Shown here: positions 50,155 to 57,988 of the stretch, piece by piece
Numbering within the stretch: position 1 is the stretch's first letter
How the letters are laid out: every line of letters begins with the position of its first letter
NCBI GenBank assembly: GCA_040219575.1
Contig: JAVJSD010000073.1
Coordinates: 1-64,000 of the forward strand
From: JAVJSD01 sp040219575
GTDB lineage: Bacteria; Planctomycetota; Planctomycetia; Pirellulales; Pirellulaceae
DNA length: 64,000 bases
Reading direction: 5' to 3'
Notes under the pieces: model-generated
What the model saw: only the letters and a program-made list of their open reading frames with translations
Database searches by the model: none
What the model was told of the DNA's origin: nothing
Position numbers and translations under genes: made by a program

Positions 50155-51783
50155 ATGAAAAAGGAAATGCTGATCAATGTCGCGCAGCCGGAGGAATGCC
50201 GGATCGCGATCATTGAGGATGGAATGCTCGAGGAACTCTATGTCGAACGAGCCAGCCAGGACAACTACGTCGGCAACATCTACAAGGGAAAGGTCGTCAA
50301 TCTCGAGCCGAGCATTCAGGCCGCCTTCGTCGATTTCGGCGTCGGCCGCAACGGCTTTTTGCACATCAGCGACGTCGAGCCGCAGTACTTCCGCCAGGGA
50401 GGATTCGATCCCGAAAAGGCGATCGGCGACGACGACCGCGGCGAGGACGAAGTCGACGGAGGCGGCAACGGCGGCGGCAATGGCGGAGGCGGCAACGGCG
50501 GCCGACCGCGACGGCGCAACTTCAAGGGCGGCCGGCCCCGCATCAAACCGCCCATCCAGGACATCTTCCGCCGCGGCGACGAGGTGCTGGTGCAGGTCAT
50601 CAAGGAAGGCATCGGCAGCAAGGGGCCCACGCTCTCGACCTACATCAGCATCCCCGGCCGCTACCTGGTGCTGATGCCGGCGCTGGGCCGGGTGGGCGTC
50701 TCGCGGAAGATCGAGGACGACGACCTCCGCCGCAAGCTGCGCGACATCATGCTCGAACTGAACCCGCCCAAGGGTCTCGGCTTCATCGTCCGCACCGCCG
50801 GCCAGGAGCGGACCAAGCGCGAACTGTCGCGCGACCTGGCCTACCTGCTGCGGTTGTGGAAGGTGATCGTGCGGCGGATGAAGAAGAATCCCGCGCCGGA
50901 CGACGTGTACGAGGAAAGCGACATGATCATCCGCACCATTCGCGATATCGTGTCGGCCGACATCGACGCCATCTACGTCGACCAGGAGTCGGCCTACCAG
51001 CGGGCCAAGGAGTTCCTGCAACTGGTGATGCCCCGCCATGTCGACAAGCTGCACCACTACGAGGGCAAGGAGCCGCTGTTCCACAAGTACAAGCTCGAGC
51101 AGGAGATCGCCCTGATCCACAAGCGGCAGGTGCCGCTCAAGGCGGGCGGCTCGATCGTGATCGATCAGACCGAGGCCCTGGTGGCGATCGACGTCAACAG
51201 CGGCAGCTTCCGCATCGACGACTCGGCCGAGGAGACCGCCTACCGCCTGAACTGCGCCGCCGCCAAGGAGATCTCGCGGCAGTTGCGGCTGCGCGACCTG
51301 GGGGGCGTGATCGTCAACGACTTCATCGACATGCGCCGCGAGAAGCACCGCCGCGGACTGGAGCGCGCCCTGCGCGACGCCATGAAGCGCGACCGGGCCC
51401 GCACCAAGATCCTCCGCACCAGCCCGTTCGGCCTGATCGAGATGACGCGGCAGCGGATTCGCCCCAGCATCAAGACCAGCGTCTTCTCGAGCTGCCCCTG
51501 TTGCGACGGCCGGGGCGTGGTGAAGACCTCCGAGAGCGTCTCGATCGAAGTGGTGCGGATGCTGATGCTCGCCAGCCAGCAGCCGAAGTGCACCCGGGTG
51601 ACGGTGCGCGTGAACGACGAGGTGGCCTCGTACCTCAACAATCGCAAACGCCGCGAGATCACCGACCTGGAGGAGGAAGGCACGATGACCGTGCAGATCC
51701 TCGGCAGCGAGGGCCTCTACCCCGAGCACCTCGAAATCGACTGCCGCGACGCGGAAGGGAAAGAGATTCCCTTGCCGAAGTAG
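50155..51783 (+). CDS. rng: Ribonuclease E/G family protein
   Basis: The 542-residue endoribonuclease has the RNase G length and layout: N-terminal INVAQPEECRIAIIEDGMLEE, an S1 domain (about 37-135; NIYKGKVVNLEPSIQAAFVDF), 5'-sensor and RNase H-like regions, the DNase I-like catalytic Asp residues in LVAIDVNSGSF and GGVIVNDFIDM, and the Zn-link CPCCDGRG. Remarkably, the S1 domain contains a Gly/Asn/Arg-rich insertion (about 98-137; GGNGGGNGGGGNGG then RPRRRNFKGG). It cleaves single-stranded rRNA precursors and mRNAs with a 5'-monophosphate preference. It has no C-terminal degradosome scaffold. Start at 50155 is conventional. Confidence 0.94.
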   Translation: MKKEMLINVAQPEECRIAIIEDGMLEELYVERASQDNYVGNIYKGKVVNLEPSIQAAFVDFGVGRNGFLHISDVEPQYFRQGGFDPEKAIGDDDRGEDEVDGGGNGGGNGGGGNGGRPRRRNFKGGRPRIKPPIQDIFRRGDEVLVQVIKEGIGSKGPTLSTYISIPGRYLVLMPALGRVGVSRKIEDDDLRRKLRDIMLELNPPKGLGFIVRTAGQERTKRELSRDLAYLLRLWKVIVRRMKKNPAPDDVYEESDMIIRTIRDIVSADIDAIYVDQESAYQRAKEFLQLVMPRHVDKLHHYEGKEPLFHKYKLEQEIALIHKRQVPLKAGGSIVIDQTEALVAIDVNSGSFRIDDSAEETAYRLNCAAAKEISRQLRLRDLGGVIVNDFIDMRREKHRRGLERALRDAMKRDRARTKILRTSPFGLIEMTRQRIRPSIKTSVFSSCPCCDGRGVVKTSESVSIEVVRMLMLASQQPKCTRVTVRVNDEVASYLNNRKRREITDLEEEGTMTVQILGSEGLYPEHLEIDCRDAEGKEIPLPK

Positions 51784-51904
51784 GGCGGGCTTGGCCTGCG
51801 CAACAGCGGGACGACTCGCCTGCGGGGAACCGGCCTATTTTTGTTCCGGACTGTGCTGCGGTGTTCGCATGTCGCATGGGTCCCCGGCCCTTGCGCGTCT
51901 TACC

Positions 51905-52012
51905 TTCAACACTCAACAATCATCACTCGCCACTCGTCATTCGGTAGCTGCGCCGACCCCGCCGCCCGCATGACGATTGATGAATGGCGAGTGTTGAGTG
52001 TTGAGTGTTGAA
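51905..52012. repeat. Long imperfect inverted repeat
   Basis: Arms of 37 bp (51905-51941 and 51976-52012) match at about 31 positions in inverted orientation, with a 34-bp loop. The right arm contains three direct copies of GTTGAGT, the left arm one fewer. Confidence 0.75.
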
Positions 52013-52025
52013 GTGAAGAGTAATC

Positions 52026-52207
52026 AGCCACGGATGGAACACGGATAAGAGAGACAGAGGTTCCGCCGAACTTCTCCTTCGCACTCTGCAGGACGTTTTG
52101 TCCTGTTCTTTGAGTACGTCCACCAGTTGCTGCAGACGCAGCCGCGGAAAAATGATCGCTCTTCTCTCTTTTCCCATCCGTGTTTCATCCGTGTTCCATC
52201 CGTGGCT
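52026..52207. repeat. 21-bp perfect inverted repeat enclosing 140 bp
   Basis: AGCCACGGATGGAACACGGAT (first 20 bases: AGCCACGGATGGAACACGGA) at 52026-52046 returns as exact reverse complement at 52187-52207. The right arm is preceded by two further copies of ATCCGTGTTTC-like text, forming an 11-bp direct repeat. The interior encodes no recognisable protein. Confidence 0.75.
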
Positions 52208-52379
52208 AATGTCCCTATTTTGACTATGCCGAAGGAGCAAGGGCCCGGCGAGGCCGATGGGGGCGAGGGGAACAGAAACCGGATAAGCGGCTGGCGGCTG
52301 TCGTCGTTCATTCTGCGCAGGCCAGGGCGGGCTTCCCGTCTGTCACACTTTGCTGGAGTTGCGCCTCGGACACGGCTAG

Positions 52380-52420
52380 AATACGAGAGTCGGGAAGAAG
52401 TCCAGGAACCCTCTCGTATT
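52380..52420 (+). promoter_or_regulatory. Hairpin immediately upstream of a small gene
   Basis: AATACGAGAG (52380-52389) and CTCTCGTATT (52411-52420) pair perfectly around a 21-base loop, ending 11 bp before the GTG at 52432, so the stem could mask or present the ribosome-binding region. It might alternatively be a protein-binding palindrome. Confidence 0.45.
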
Positions 52421-52431
52421 CAGGGGCGGCC

Positions 52432-52695
52432 GTGTTCAGCGCCGAAGATATCGACACCAGGCTTCACGAGCGTCCCTTTCAGCCGTTTCGCATCGTGATG
52501 AGTTCGGGCGCCAATTTCGACGTGGCGCACCCCGAACTCGTTCTGATCGGACGCCGCACGCTTTTCGTGGGTGCGCCCAGCAGCGAGAACCCACGGCACT
52601 TCGAGCAGGCCTCGCGTTTGGCCATCGCCCATATCACGGCGTTTGAGGACTTGCCCACTTCGTCGAGACCGCCTGGCGGCAATGGTGCGGAGTGA
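52432..52695 (+). CDS. Small conserved-looking protein of unknown function
   Basis: The 87-residue product (FSAEDIDTRLHERPFQPFRI, then GANFDVAHPELVLIGRRT and LAIAHITAFEDLP) resembles a family of short hypothetical proteins I have met repeatedly in Planctomycetes, with the pattern RPF-PFRI--S-G----V-HPE---V-R---VVG. No function is known. The GTG at 52432 is used because the family pattern begins there. The C-terminal 10 residues are Pro/Gly-rich. It is followed after 29 bp by another small gene on the same strand. Confidence 0.7.
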   Translation: MFSAEDIDTRLHERPFQPFRIVMSSGANFDVAHPELVLIGRRTLFVGAPSSENPRHFEQASRLAIAHITAFEDLPTSSRPPGGNGAE

Positions 52696-52724
52696 ACGCG
52701 GCCTGCGTCGCCGACGGATGAGAC

Positions 52725-52907
52725 ATGACGAAACTGGCATGGCAAGAAATCGCCTTCTTGCGCGCTGCGCGAGACCTCGCTCAGCATCAAGTGGAACTTT
52801 ACAACGTGCTCACGGATGCGACCGGCATGGATCCCTACGACTTTTGGGTGCGTTGCGTCGACCGACCTATTCACGGTTGGTTCGCGAAACGACGCTGGAT
52901 TGCATGA
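52725..52907 (+). CDS. Very small protein of unknown function
   Basis: The 60-residue product (MTKLAWQEIAFLRAARDLAQ, then NVLTDATGMDPYDFWVRCVD) is amphipathic-helical and has normal amino-acid use, with GGATGAG before the ATG. It lies 29 bp after the previous small gene and may be co-transcribed. No family recognised; being short it could be non-coding, but the codon choice (G/C in third positions) supports translation. Confidence 0.5.
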   Translation: MTKLAWQEIAFLRAARDLAQHQVELYNVLTDATGMDPYDFWVRCVDRPIHGWFAKRRWIA

Positions 52908-52923
52908 CGACGGCGCCTCGAAT

Positions 52924-53146
52924 CAGGGAAAATCGAGGAGTGGTCTTGGGGATTTCACGGACTTGAGTGCGACATGCAGCACGTCCGCGATGGGCGATTT
53001 GTTCGCATGGATTTCGGGCCGACGACGCGTCGCCTGGCTTCATCCAAGAACGCTTGTCCTAGCCCGGCTTGCCGACCGTCGTACCAGGCGGCCGCTTGAC
53101 GTAGGTCGTCGGCTACCAAGCGGCGGTAGCGAACCGCTGTGTTCAC
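52924..53146 (-). pseudogene. RelE/ParE-family toxin, frameshifted
   Basis: The first 40 codons match the toxin family (VRYRRLVADDLRQAAAWYDG, GLGQAFLDEARR) and start inside the stop of the antitoxin gene (ATGA). The frame then changes character and stops at codon 63, whereas such toxins have about 95 residues. Reading one base further along, the DNA after the break gives PEIHANKSPIADVLHVALKS, which resembles the expected PE-HA...ADVRRALV.. segment, and this frame ends at 52924. A single-base loss around 53020-53030 is therefore likely, plus some drift. The toxin should be inactive. Confidence 0.6.
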
Positions 53147-53364
53147 TGCTTTCGCCCGAGCAATTCGTCCAATTGCTCACGAGTCAGCGCTGTCGATGGA
53201 TCTGCTTCGTGTTCGGCGATCCTGCGCTGAATCTCTTGCCGCTGAGCGGGAGTCAATTCGATGGGCGCGGTAGGAGGAATCGAGTCCCAAAGTGAGTGAA
53301 TCAAATGCAGCCGCTCCACGACGGGAAGTGTGGACAATTCGTTGATCGCCTGCTCGATATCCAT
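53143..53364 (-). CDS. Addiction-module antitoxin (TIGR02574 type)
   Basis: The 73-residue protein matches the short antitoxins named putative addiction module component: LSTLPVVERLHLIHSLWDSI, LTPAQRQEIQRRIAEHEADP and a final REQLDELLGR. It would bind and neutralise the downstream RelE/ParE toxin and repress the operon. The gene overlaps the toxin start by four bases. Since the toxin is broken, the antitoxin is probably a relic or acts on a related toxin elsewhere. Confidence 0.8.
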   Translation of the reverse strand: MDIEQAINELSTLPVVERLHLIHSLWDSIPPTAPIELTPAQRQEIQRRIAEHEADPSTALTREQLDELLGRKQ

Positions 53365-53527
53365 TTTGATTCATCCAGACAAAGACGGAGCTGCATTGAA
53401 AAGTGGGCGTTCGGACAACGCCTCAATTATGCGCTCTCGGGTGGTGTACGGGCAAGAAACCTGTTCCATTTGGTGAGCGACGACCGTGCTCCGGCGTTGC
53501 AGCAGCTTCCGCTTCGAATGAGCGTTC

Positions 53528-54484
53528 ATGCAAGCTCCCACGATCGACGATGTCCGTTCCGCGGCGGAGGTCGTCCGTCACCATCTGCCGCGGACGTTGC
53601 TCTACAACTGGCCGCTGTTGTCGGCCCGGCTCGGCTTTTCGTTTCATCTCAAGCATGAAAACCATCAGCCGCACGGGGCGTTCAAGATTCGTGGGGGGGT
53701 GAACCTCGTCAGCCGGCTGTCGGACGACGAACGACGGCGCGGCATCATCGGCTGCTCGACGGGCAATCACGGCCAATCGTTGGCGTTCGCGGCGAAGAAG
53801 TTCGACGTACCGTGTACGATCGTCGTGCCGCAGGTGAACAATCCCGATAAGGTCGCCGCCATCCGTTCGCTCGGCGCGGAGATCATCGAGCATGGCCGCG
53901 ACTTCGACGAGGCGAAGCAGCACTGCGAACAATTGGCCGTCGAGAAGAATCTGCGGTATGTGCACTCCGCCAACGAGCCGCTGTTGATCGCCGGCGTGGG
54001 GACGATGGCCTTGGAGATTTTTGATGTTGTCGCCTCGCCCGATGTGCTGCTTGTTCCCATTGGACTGGGGAGCGGCGTGTGCGGCGCGGCGATCGTGGCG
54101 GCGTCGGTGAGCCCGAAAACGCGGGTGATCGGCGTGCAGTCGACCGGGGCGTCGGCGGTCGCCCAGTCGTGGCGACAGGGAAAGACGATCGCCAGCGAGC
54201 GGATCGACACGTTCGCCGAAGGCCTGGCCACCCGCGCCCCGGCGGAGCTGACGCTCGACATCATGCGCCGCCTGATGCACGACGTGGTGCTGGTGACCGA
54301 CGACGAACTGCGCGAGGCGATGCGGTGGATCATCGCCGACACGCACAACCTGCCCGAGCCCGCCGGCGCCGCCAGCACCGCCGCCGCCTGGAAGCTTCGC
54401 GAGCCGCTTGCCGGCCGGACCGTGGTCGGCGTCCTCTCCGGCGGCAACTGCGACACCCGCCTGCTGCGCGAACTCTTCGCTTGA
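53528..54484 (+). CDS. PLP-dependent threonine/serine dehydratase-like enzyme
   Basis: The 318-residue protein is a fold type II PLP enzyme of the threonine/serine dehydratase and racemase group. The Schiff-base Lys is Lys53 in HGAFKIRGG; the phosphate-binding Gly loop is IPIGLGSGVCGA (read VPIGLGSGVCGA), and the substrate loop STGNHGQSLA and the C-terminal LSGGNCD are present. It has no ACT regulatory domain, so it is of the catabolic or serine-racemase-like length. The product is expected to be a 2-oxo acid plus ammonia. The ATG at 53528 has no strong ribosome-binding site. It is not linked to isoleucine synthesis genes. Confidence 0.9.
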   Translation: MQAPTIDDVRSAAEVVRHHLPRTLLYNWPLLSARLGFSFHLKHENHQPHGAFKIRGGVNLVSRLSDDERRRGIIGCSTGNHGQSLAFAAKKFDVPCTIVVPQVNNPDKVAAIRSLGAEIIEHGRDFDEAKQHCEQLAVEKNLRYVHSANEPLLIAGVGTMALEIFDVVASPDVLLVPIGLGSGVCGAAIVAASVSPKTRVIGVQSTGASAVAQSWRQGKTIASERIDTFAEGLATRAPAELTLDIMRRLMHDVVLVTDDELREAMRWIIADTHNLPEPAGAASTAAAWKLREPLAGRTVVGVLSGGNCDTRLLRELFA

Positions 54485-54677
54485 GGCCGACGCCGCCGTC
54501 GAGCCATGCCTTGCTGGGTGAGCAAATGGGCGCGCTATCGCCGCATTCGCGCGCGACGACGCCTTCCAACCAGCGAGAATTCGCTCGTCCGGTGATGGCA
54601 CGCCGATTGCTTCTTGAGGGATGGGGTGACGGTGTTGAAGTCATTTCCCGGCGTCGCTCGCCCGGAGGAGGTGTGCC

Positions 54678-55763
54678 ATGCGTGGCGAAAGAAAAATCAC
54701 TCGTTGGACCTTGATCGTGGTTTGCACCGGCGCATTGATTGCGTTGCCGACGGCGTCGGCCCAGGATCCGCAGGTGAAGGCGTTTCAGCAGTGGGCGGTG
54801 CAGTACGCCATCGGTCAACAGCAGGCGTCGGCGTTCAAGCTCGATGATAAAGAGCAGATGACCTGGCCCGAGTTGCGGGCCACGATCAAGGACCCCTGGG
54901 AGGAGCACTGGCGCAAACTGCGGGACTATGTCGATACGATCGAGGACTCCGACGAACGTACGCGTGTGTACGAAGAAGCCATGCAAGACCGCGATGATCG
55001 GATGATGGAGCTGTTCACGCGGTACTTCGACGCCGGCCGTCATTCGGAGGCGTACCTGTACTTCAGCATGATGGGGTCGAAGTACGGCAACCTCCCCGTC
55101 GCCCAGGCCGCCGCCTTCGATCGCTACCGACGAGGTTACGAACAGGTGAAGGCCTACATGCAGTGGTTCAAGGACGAGGTGGCGACAGGCGCCGAACTCG
55201 ATTGCGTTCCGTACGGAGGGGGTGAAGCGCAGAGACTGGAATTGACCGTGCTGGCGGGGCCGCGCGTGCAAACTCCGGAGCACGTGGCGAAGCTCTATGC
55301 GGCGCCGGAATCGAACTATGATTGGCCGTACTTTCCCACGTTGAACATGTCGCTCGGCCTGAGCGACGGCAGCGAGGGCGAGTGGTCCAGCTTCATGATT
55401 TCCGACGTGCGGGCCTACGACCGCACCACCGGCGACCAGATCCGCATCAGCCTGGAGTGGATGACCGGCGAGTGGCTGGTTTACAGCAAGATCATCGAGG
55501 AGAAGGGGATGGAGGCGGCGCAACAGGCCTTTCGCGACAATTTCACCGTCGAGGTGGACGAGAACAGCGTCATGCTGCGCGACGAGGGGACGCACAATTC
55601 CGTGAACATCCAGCGGACGGACATCGGGACGGTCGTCGCCTGGCGGCGTTGGCGCTTCCTCGATCGCTGCGAATTCGTGCGGGTCCGCAAGGGACTTCAA
55701 GACAGGAATCCGTTGCTCGACGCCCCGCTGAAGCTCGAGCGGCCAACATCGAACAAGGGTTGA
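54678..55763 (+). CDS. Secreted protein of unknown function
   Basis: The 361-residue product has a signal peptide (about 1-28, ending PTASAQD) and then a soluble domain rich in Asp, Glu, Tyr and Trp (KEQMTWPELRATIKDPWEEH, RYFDAGRHSEAYLYFSMMG, FPTLNMSLGLSDGSEGEWSS). No catalytic motif or repeat is apparent. GGAGGAGG precedes the ATG. It converges with the anti-sigma gene at 55801. It could be a target or partner of the signalling block, but this rests on position only. Confidence 0.75.
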   Translation: MRGERKITRWTLIVVCTGALIALPTASAQDPQVKAFQQWAVQYAIGQQQASAFKLDDKEQMTWPELRATIKDPWEEHWRKLRDYVDTIEDSDERTRVYEEAMQDRDDRMMELFTRYFDAGRHSEAYLYFSMMGSKYGNLPVAQAAAFDRYRRGYEQVKAYMQWFKDEVATGAELDCVPYGGGEAQRLELTVLAGPRVQTPEHVAKLYAAPESNYDWPYFPTLNMSLGLSDGSEGEWSSFMISDVRAYDRTTGDQIRISLEWMTGEWLVYSKIIEEKGMEAAQQAFRDNFTVEVDENSVMLRDEGTHNSVNIQRTDIGTVVAWRRWRFLDRCEFVRVRKGLQDRNPLLDAPLKLERPTSNKG

Positions 55764-55800
55764 GGTGCACGCCCCCGCGGTGGATCAGGTCGGCAGGGCG

Positions 55801-56211
55801 TCACTCGCCGCGGTTGAGATAGCCGGCGCTGGAGTCGTAGTATTTGCGGCGGCGCATGTCGACGGTTTCCTGCGACTCCTCGTGGCGGCTCTTGAGGTCG
55901 GCCAGGCCGGCCTGACAAAAGCGGCAGCCGACCGTCTTGAGATGGAAGTCGATGTAGTCGGCGACGTCGTTGTGGACGGCGCCCAACAGGTAGCTCCCCA
56001 GTTGCTCGCGCGAGGGGCAACTGGCGCGGTGCCGCCGCCAGATCTCGCCCAGCGTGTGCAGTCCGGCGTCGCGGCGGCCGTTGATGGCCGCCAACCGCCG
56101 CGTCAACTGCGGATCGGCCCGCAGCGCCGCTTCAATGTCCGACATCTCATCCGACGTCAGCGCCTCGTCGAGATACGCTTCCAACTCCGCTTCCGAGAAG
56201 TCCCGGGGCAT
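55801..56211 (-). CDS. Soluble zinc-type anti-sigma factor candidate
   Basis: The 136-residue product starts PRDFSEAELEAYLDEALTSDEMSDIEAALRADP, a planctomycete-style anti-sigma opening, followed by CPSREQLGSYLLGAV and then FHLKTVGCRFCQAGL, with an H-x5-C-x2-C group like the zinc-binding anti-sigma domain (usual spacing H-x3-C-x2-C). There is no transmembrane segment. It starts two bases after the stop of the sigma factor gene, with GGAGGAAAG before its ATG. It probably sequesters that sigma factor, perhaps releasing it on oxidation of the Cys pair; the regulatory cue is inference. Confidence 0.8.
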   Translation of the reverse strand: MPRDFSEAELEAYLDEALTSDEMSDIEAALRADPQLTRRLAAINGRRDAGLHTLGEIWRRHRASCPSREQLGSYLLGAVHNDVADYIDFHLKTVGCRFCQAGLADLKSRHEESQETVDMRRRKYYDSSAGYLNRGE

Positions 56212-56213
56212 GG

Positions 56214-56861
56214 TCAGCTTTCCTCCTCGTAGAGTTCCGGGAAGACGTCTTCCGACAGCCCTTGCTTGCGGATGATGTTGCGCATGCGCGCGAGAAAGTC
56301 GAACTTGAAATTCGCCACCTGCTGTTCGCTGATGTCGAGCCGCGACGCCACGTCCTTGTTCGCCCAGCCGCGCACGAACAGCAGTTCGATGCACTTGAGC
56401 TTGGTCCAGTCGCCGCGCTCTTTCCAGCGGTCGATCTGCTCCTGGATGGCCTCGGTGATGGCCCGCTCTTCAAGCCGACGCCGTTCGCCGCTGCGGGCGA
56501 TGCTGCTGGCCGCGCGTTGATTGCCGGGCAGATCCCACGACCCGCCGCTATCGCTGCCGGCCGACAGCGGCACGGCCGGGCGTCGTCCCTCGCGCCGCAG
56601 ATGGTCGGTCAGCTTGTAGGCGCAGATCGAGAACAGGTAGCTTTCGAGCGGCCGGCGGCCGTCGAAGTTGGGGAGGCTGTTGAGGAAGCCGATGAAGGCC
56701 TCCTGCACGATGTCCTCGCTGCTGGCGCGGTTGCGAACGCGGCTTTCGACGAACGCCAACAGGCGGCCCTCATAGCGCACGATCAATTCGCCCCAGGCGT
56801 CGGAATCGCCGCCGCGAATGCGCTGAATGAGCAGGCTGTCGACTTCGGAGGAGGCGGACAT
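56214..56861 (-). CDS. ECF sigma factor (RpoE-like)
   Basis: The 215-residue protein has the two domains of extracytoplasmic-function sigma factors: region 2 (LIQRIRGGDSDAWGELIVRY, EDIVQEAFIGFLNSL, LFSICAYKLTDHLRRE) and region 4 (KCIELLFVRGWANKDVASRL, DISEQQVANFKFDFLARM). The linker of about 45 residues (about 105-150, with Ser/Gly) is longer than usual. No region 3. It recruits RNA polymerase to its own promoter set; adjacency to kinase and FHA genes resembles planctomycete ECF groups linked to Ser/Thr kinases. The ATG at 56861 is used; an in-frame TTG lies at 56918. The downstream gene is the likely anti-sigma factor. Confidence 0.9.
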   Translation of the reverse strand: MSASSEVDSLLIQRIRGGDSDAWGELIVRYEGRLLAFVESRVRNRASSEDIVQEAFIGFLNSLPNFDGRRPLESYLFSICAYKLTDHLRREGRRPAVPLSAGSDSGGSWDLPGNQRAASSIARSGERRRLEERAITEAIQEQIDRWKERGDWTKLKCIELLFVRGWANKDVASRLDISEQQVANFKFDFLARMRNIIRKQGLSEDVFPELYEEES

Positions 56862-56980
56862 GTGGATCCAGGGGAACAGGCCGAGTGGTGAGACGAGACG
56901 CTTCGACTGCGTGAACAACCCGTGGAAAAAGGGAGCCGCGTCGCACCGCGATTTCCAGCGTCGTCAGCGTGTCCCCATCC

Positions 56981-57979
56981 TCACAGCCACGGAATCCAGC
57001 GAGCCGCCAGAACGCCGGCGGCGATCAATCCCAGTATCGCCGCCATGGTGGCGAACTGCAACCGTCCGGTATAGAAGCCGCGTGTGGCGTTGTCGAGCTT
57101 GAAGAAGCCGAACATCACGCCGAGCAGGCCCAGGATGCTGCCGCCCAGCAGGCCGGCCAACAACAACCGACTGGATGCCCGCACGTCGTCCCACTGCCGG
57201 GTGACGGCGTCGCGAAAGTCCTGGTCGAACTCCAGCAGGGCGTACTTCCGCTGCATTCGGCCGACCAGGTAGACGTCCAACTCCTGGTGGAATCGCTCCT
57301 TGACCAGATGCTGGTTGACGTAGTCCAGGTCGAAGTCGAGTTGCTCCGACGCGCCGCGCTGTTCGACGAGCCAGTCGATGTAATCGCGGGTCTCCTTGAG
57401 CAGCGCCTCGTCGAGGGCGTCGCTGCATCCCTGCACCGTCGAGAAGGGATCGGTCGACACGACCGAGCGGTCGAGATTCGAGCCGCGCACGCGTTCCAGC
57501 TTCACCCAGTCGGGCGCCTCGCCCTGAATGGTGACCGAGTCGCGCATGATCGGTTCGTTGAGGGGAGCGCTTGACGGCGGCGTCGCGCCGCTGGCGGCGG
57601 AATCGAGGAACGAGGAAGACGCACCCTTCACCCACTCGTCGAGATTGCCCGATCGCTTGGCGGCATCGTCGCCGTTCAATTCTGCCTCACCGTCGCCGTC
57701 CGTTTTCTCGTTCGTCGTTGCGTCCGCGGCGTCGGCGTCCGCGTCCGCGGCGGCCGATTCGGTCGCGCTTTCGACCGTTTCACCTGTCACCGTCGCGGGG
57801 CGATCGGCCGCCGACGCAGTCAGCACGAACATCGCTCCCGGTCCACCGAAGATCACGCCCGCCAGACCGAGCACACCGGCGTACACCGAGCGCGCCCGTC
57901 GCGAGGCGGTGGCCAGCAGCGTCCCCAGCACCACCAGCGCCAGGGCGGGAATGGCCAGCAGCGTCAATTCAAGATCCAT
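56981..57979 (-). CDS. Membrane protein of the signalling block
   Basis: The 332-residue product has two N-terminal hydrophobic helices (about 3-25 and 33-57), a disordered acidic-Ala/Thr linker of about 100 residues (TVESATESAAADADADAADA), a globular section of about 130 residues with DYIDWLVEQRGASEQLDFDL, and two helices at the C-terminus (about 262-285 and 303-325). No known family. It begins right after the kinase stop: GTG at 57988 adjoins the TAG, and ATG at 57979 follows AGGTATAGGTG; I prefer the ATG. Being coupled to a membrane kinase, it may act with it at the membrane. Confidence 0.78.
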   Translation of the reverse strand: MDLELTLLAIPALALVVLGTLLATASRRARSVYAGVLGLAGVIFGGPGAMFVLTASAADRPATVTGETVESATESAAADADADAADATTNEKTDGDGEAELNGDDAAKRSGNLDEWVKGASSSFLDSAASGATPPSSAPLNEPIMRDSVTIQGEAPDWVKLERVRGSNLDRSVVSTDPFSTVQGCSDALDEALLKETRDYIDWLVEQRGASEQLDFDLDYVNQHLVKERFHQELDVYLVGRMQRKYALLEFDQDFRDAVTRQWDDVRASSRLLLAGLLGGSILGLLGVMFGFFKLDNATRGFYTGRLQFATMAAILGLIAAGVLAARWIPWL

Positions 57980-57988
57980 GGCGTTCAC

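Larger units (their letters stand above)
51784..52431. other. Gene-free interval with two inverted repeats
   Basis: 648 bp after rng. It contains two adjacent inverted repeats (51905-52012 and 52026-52207), a small AGGAC-GTTTT-GTCCT hairpin at about 52090, and the hairpin at 52380. No gene is supported. Confidence 0.5.
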
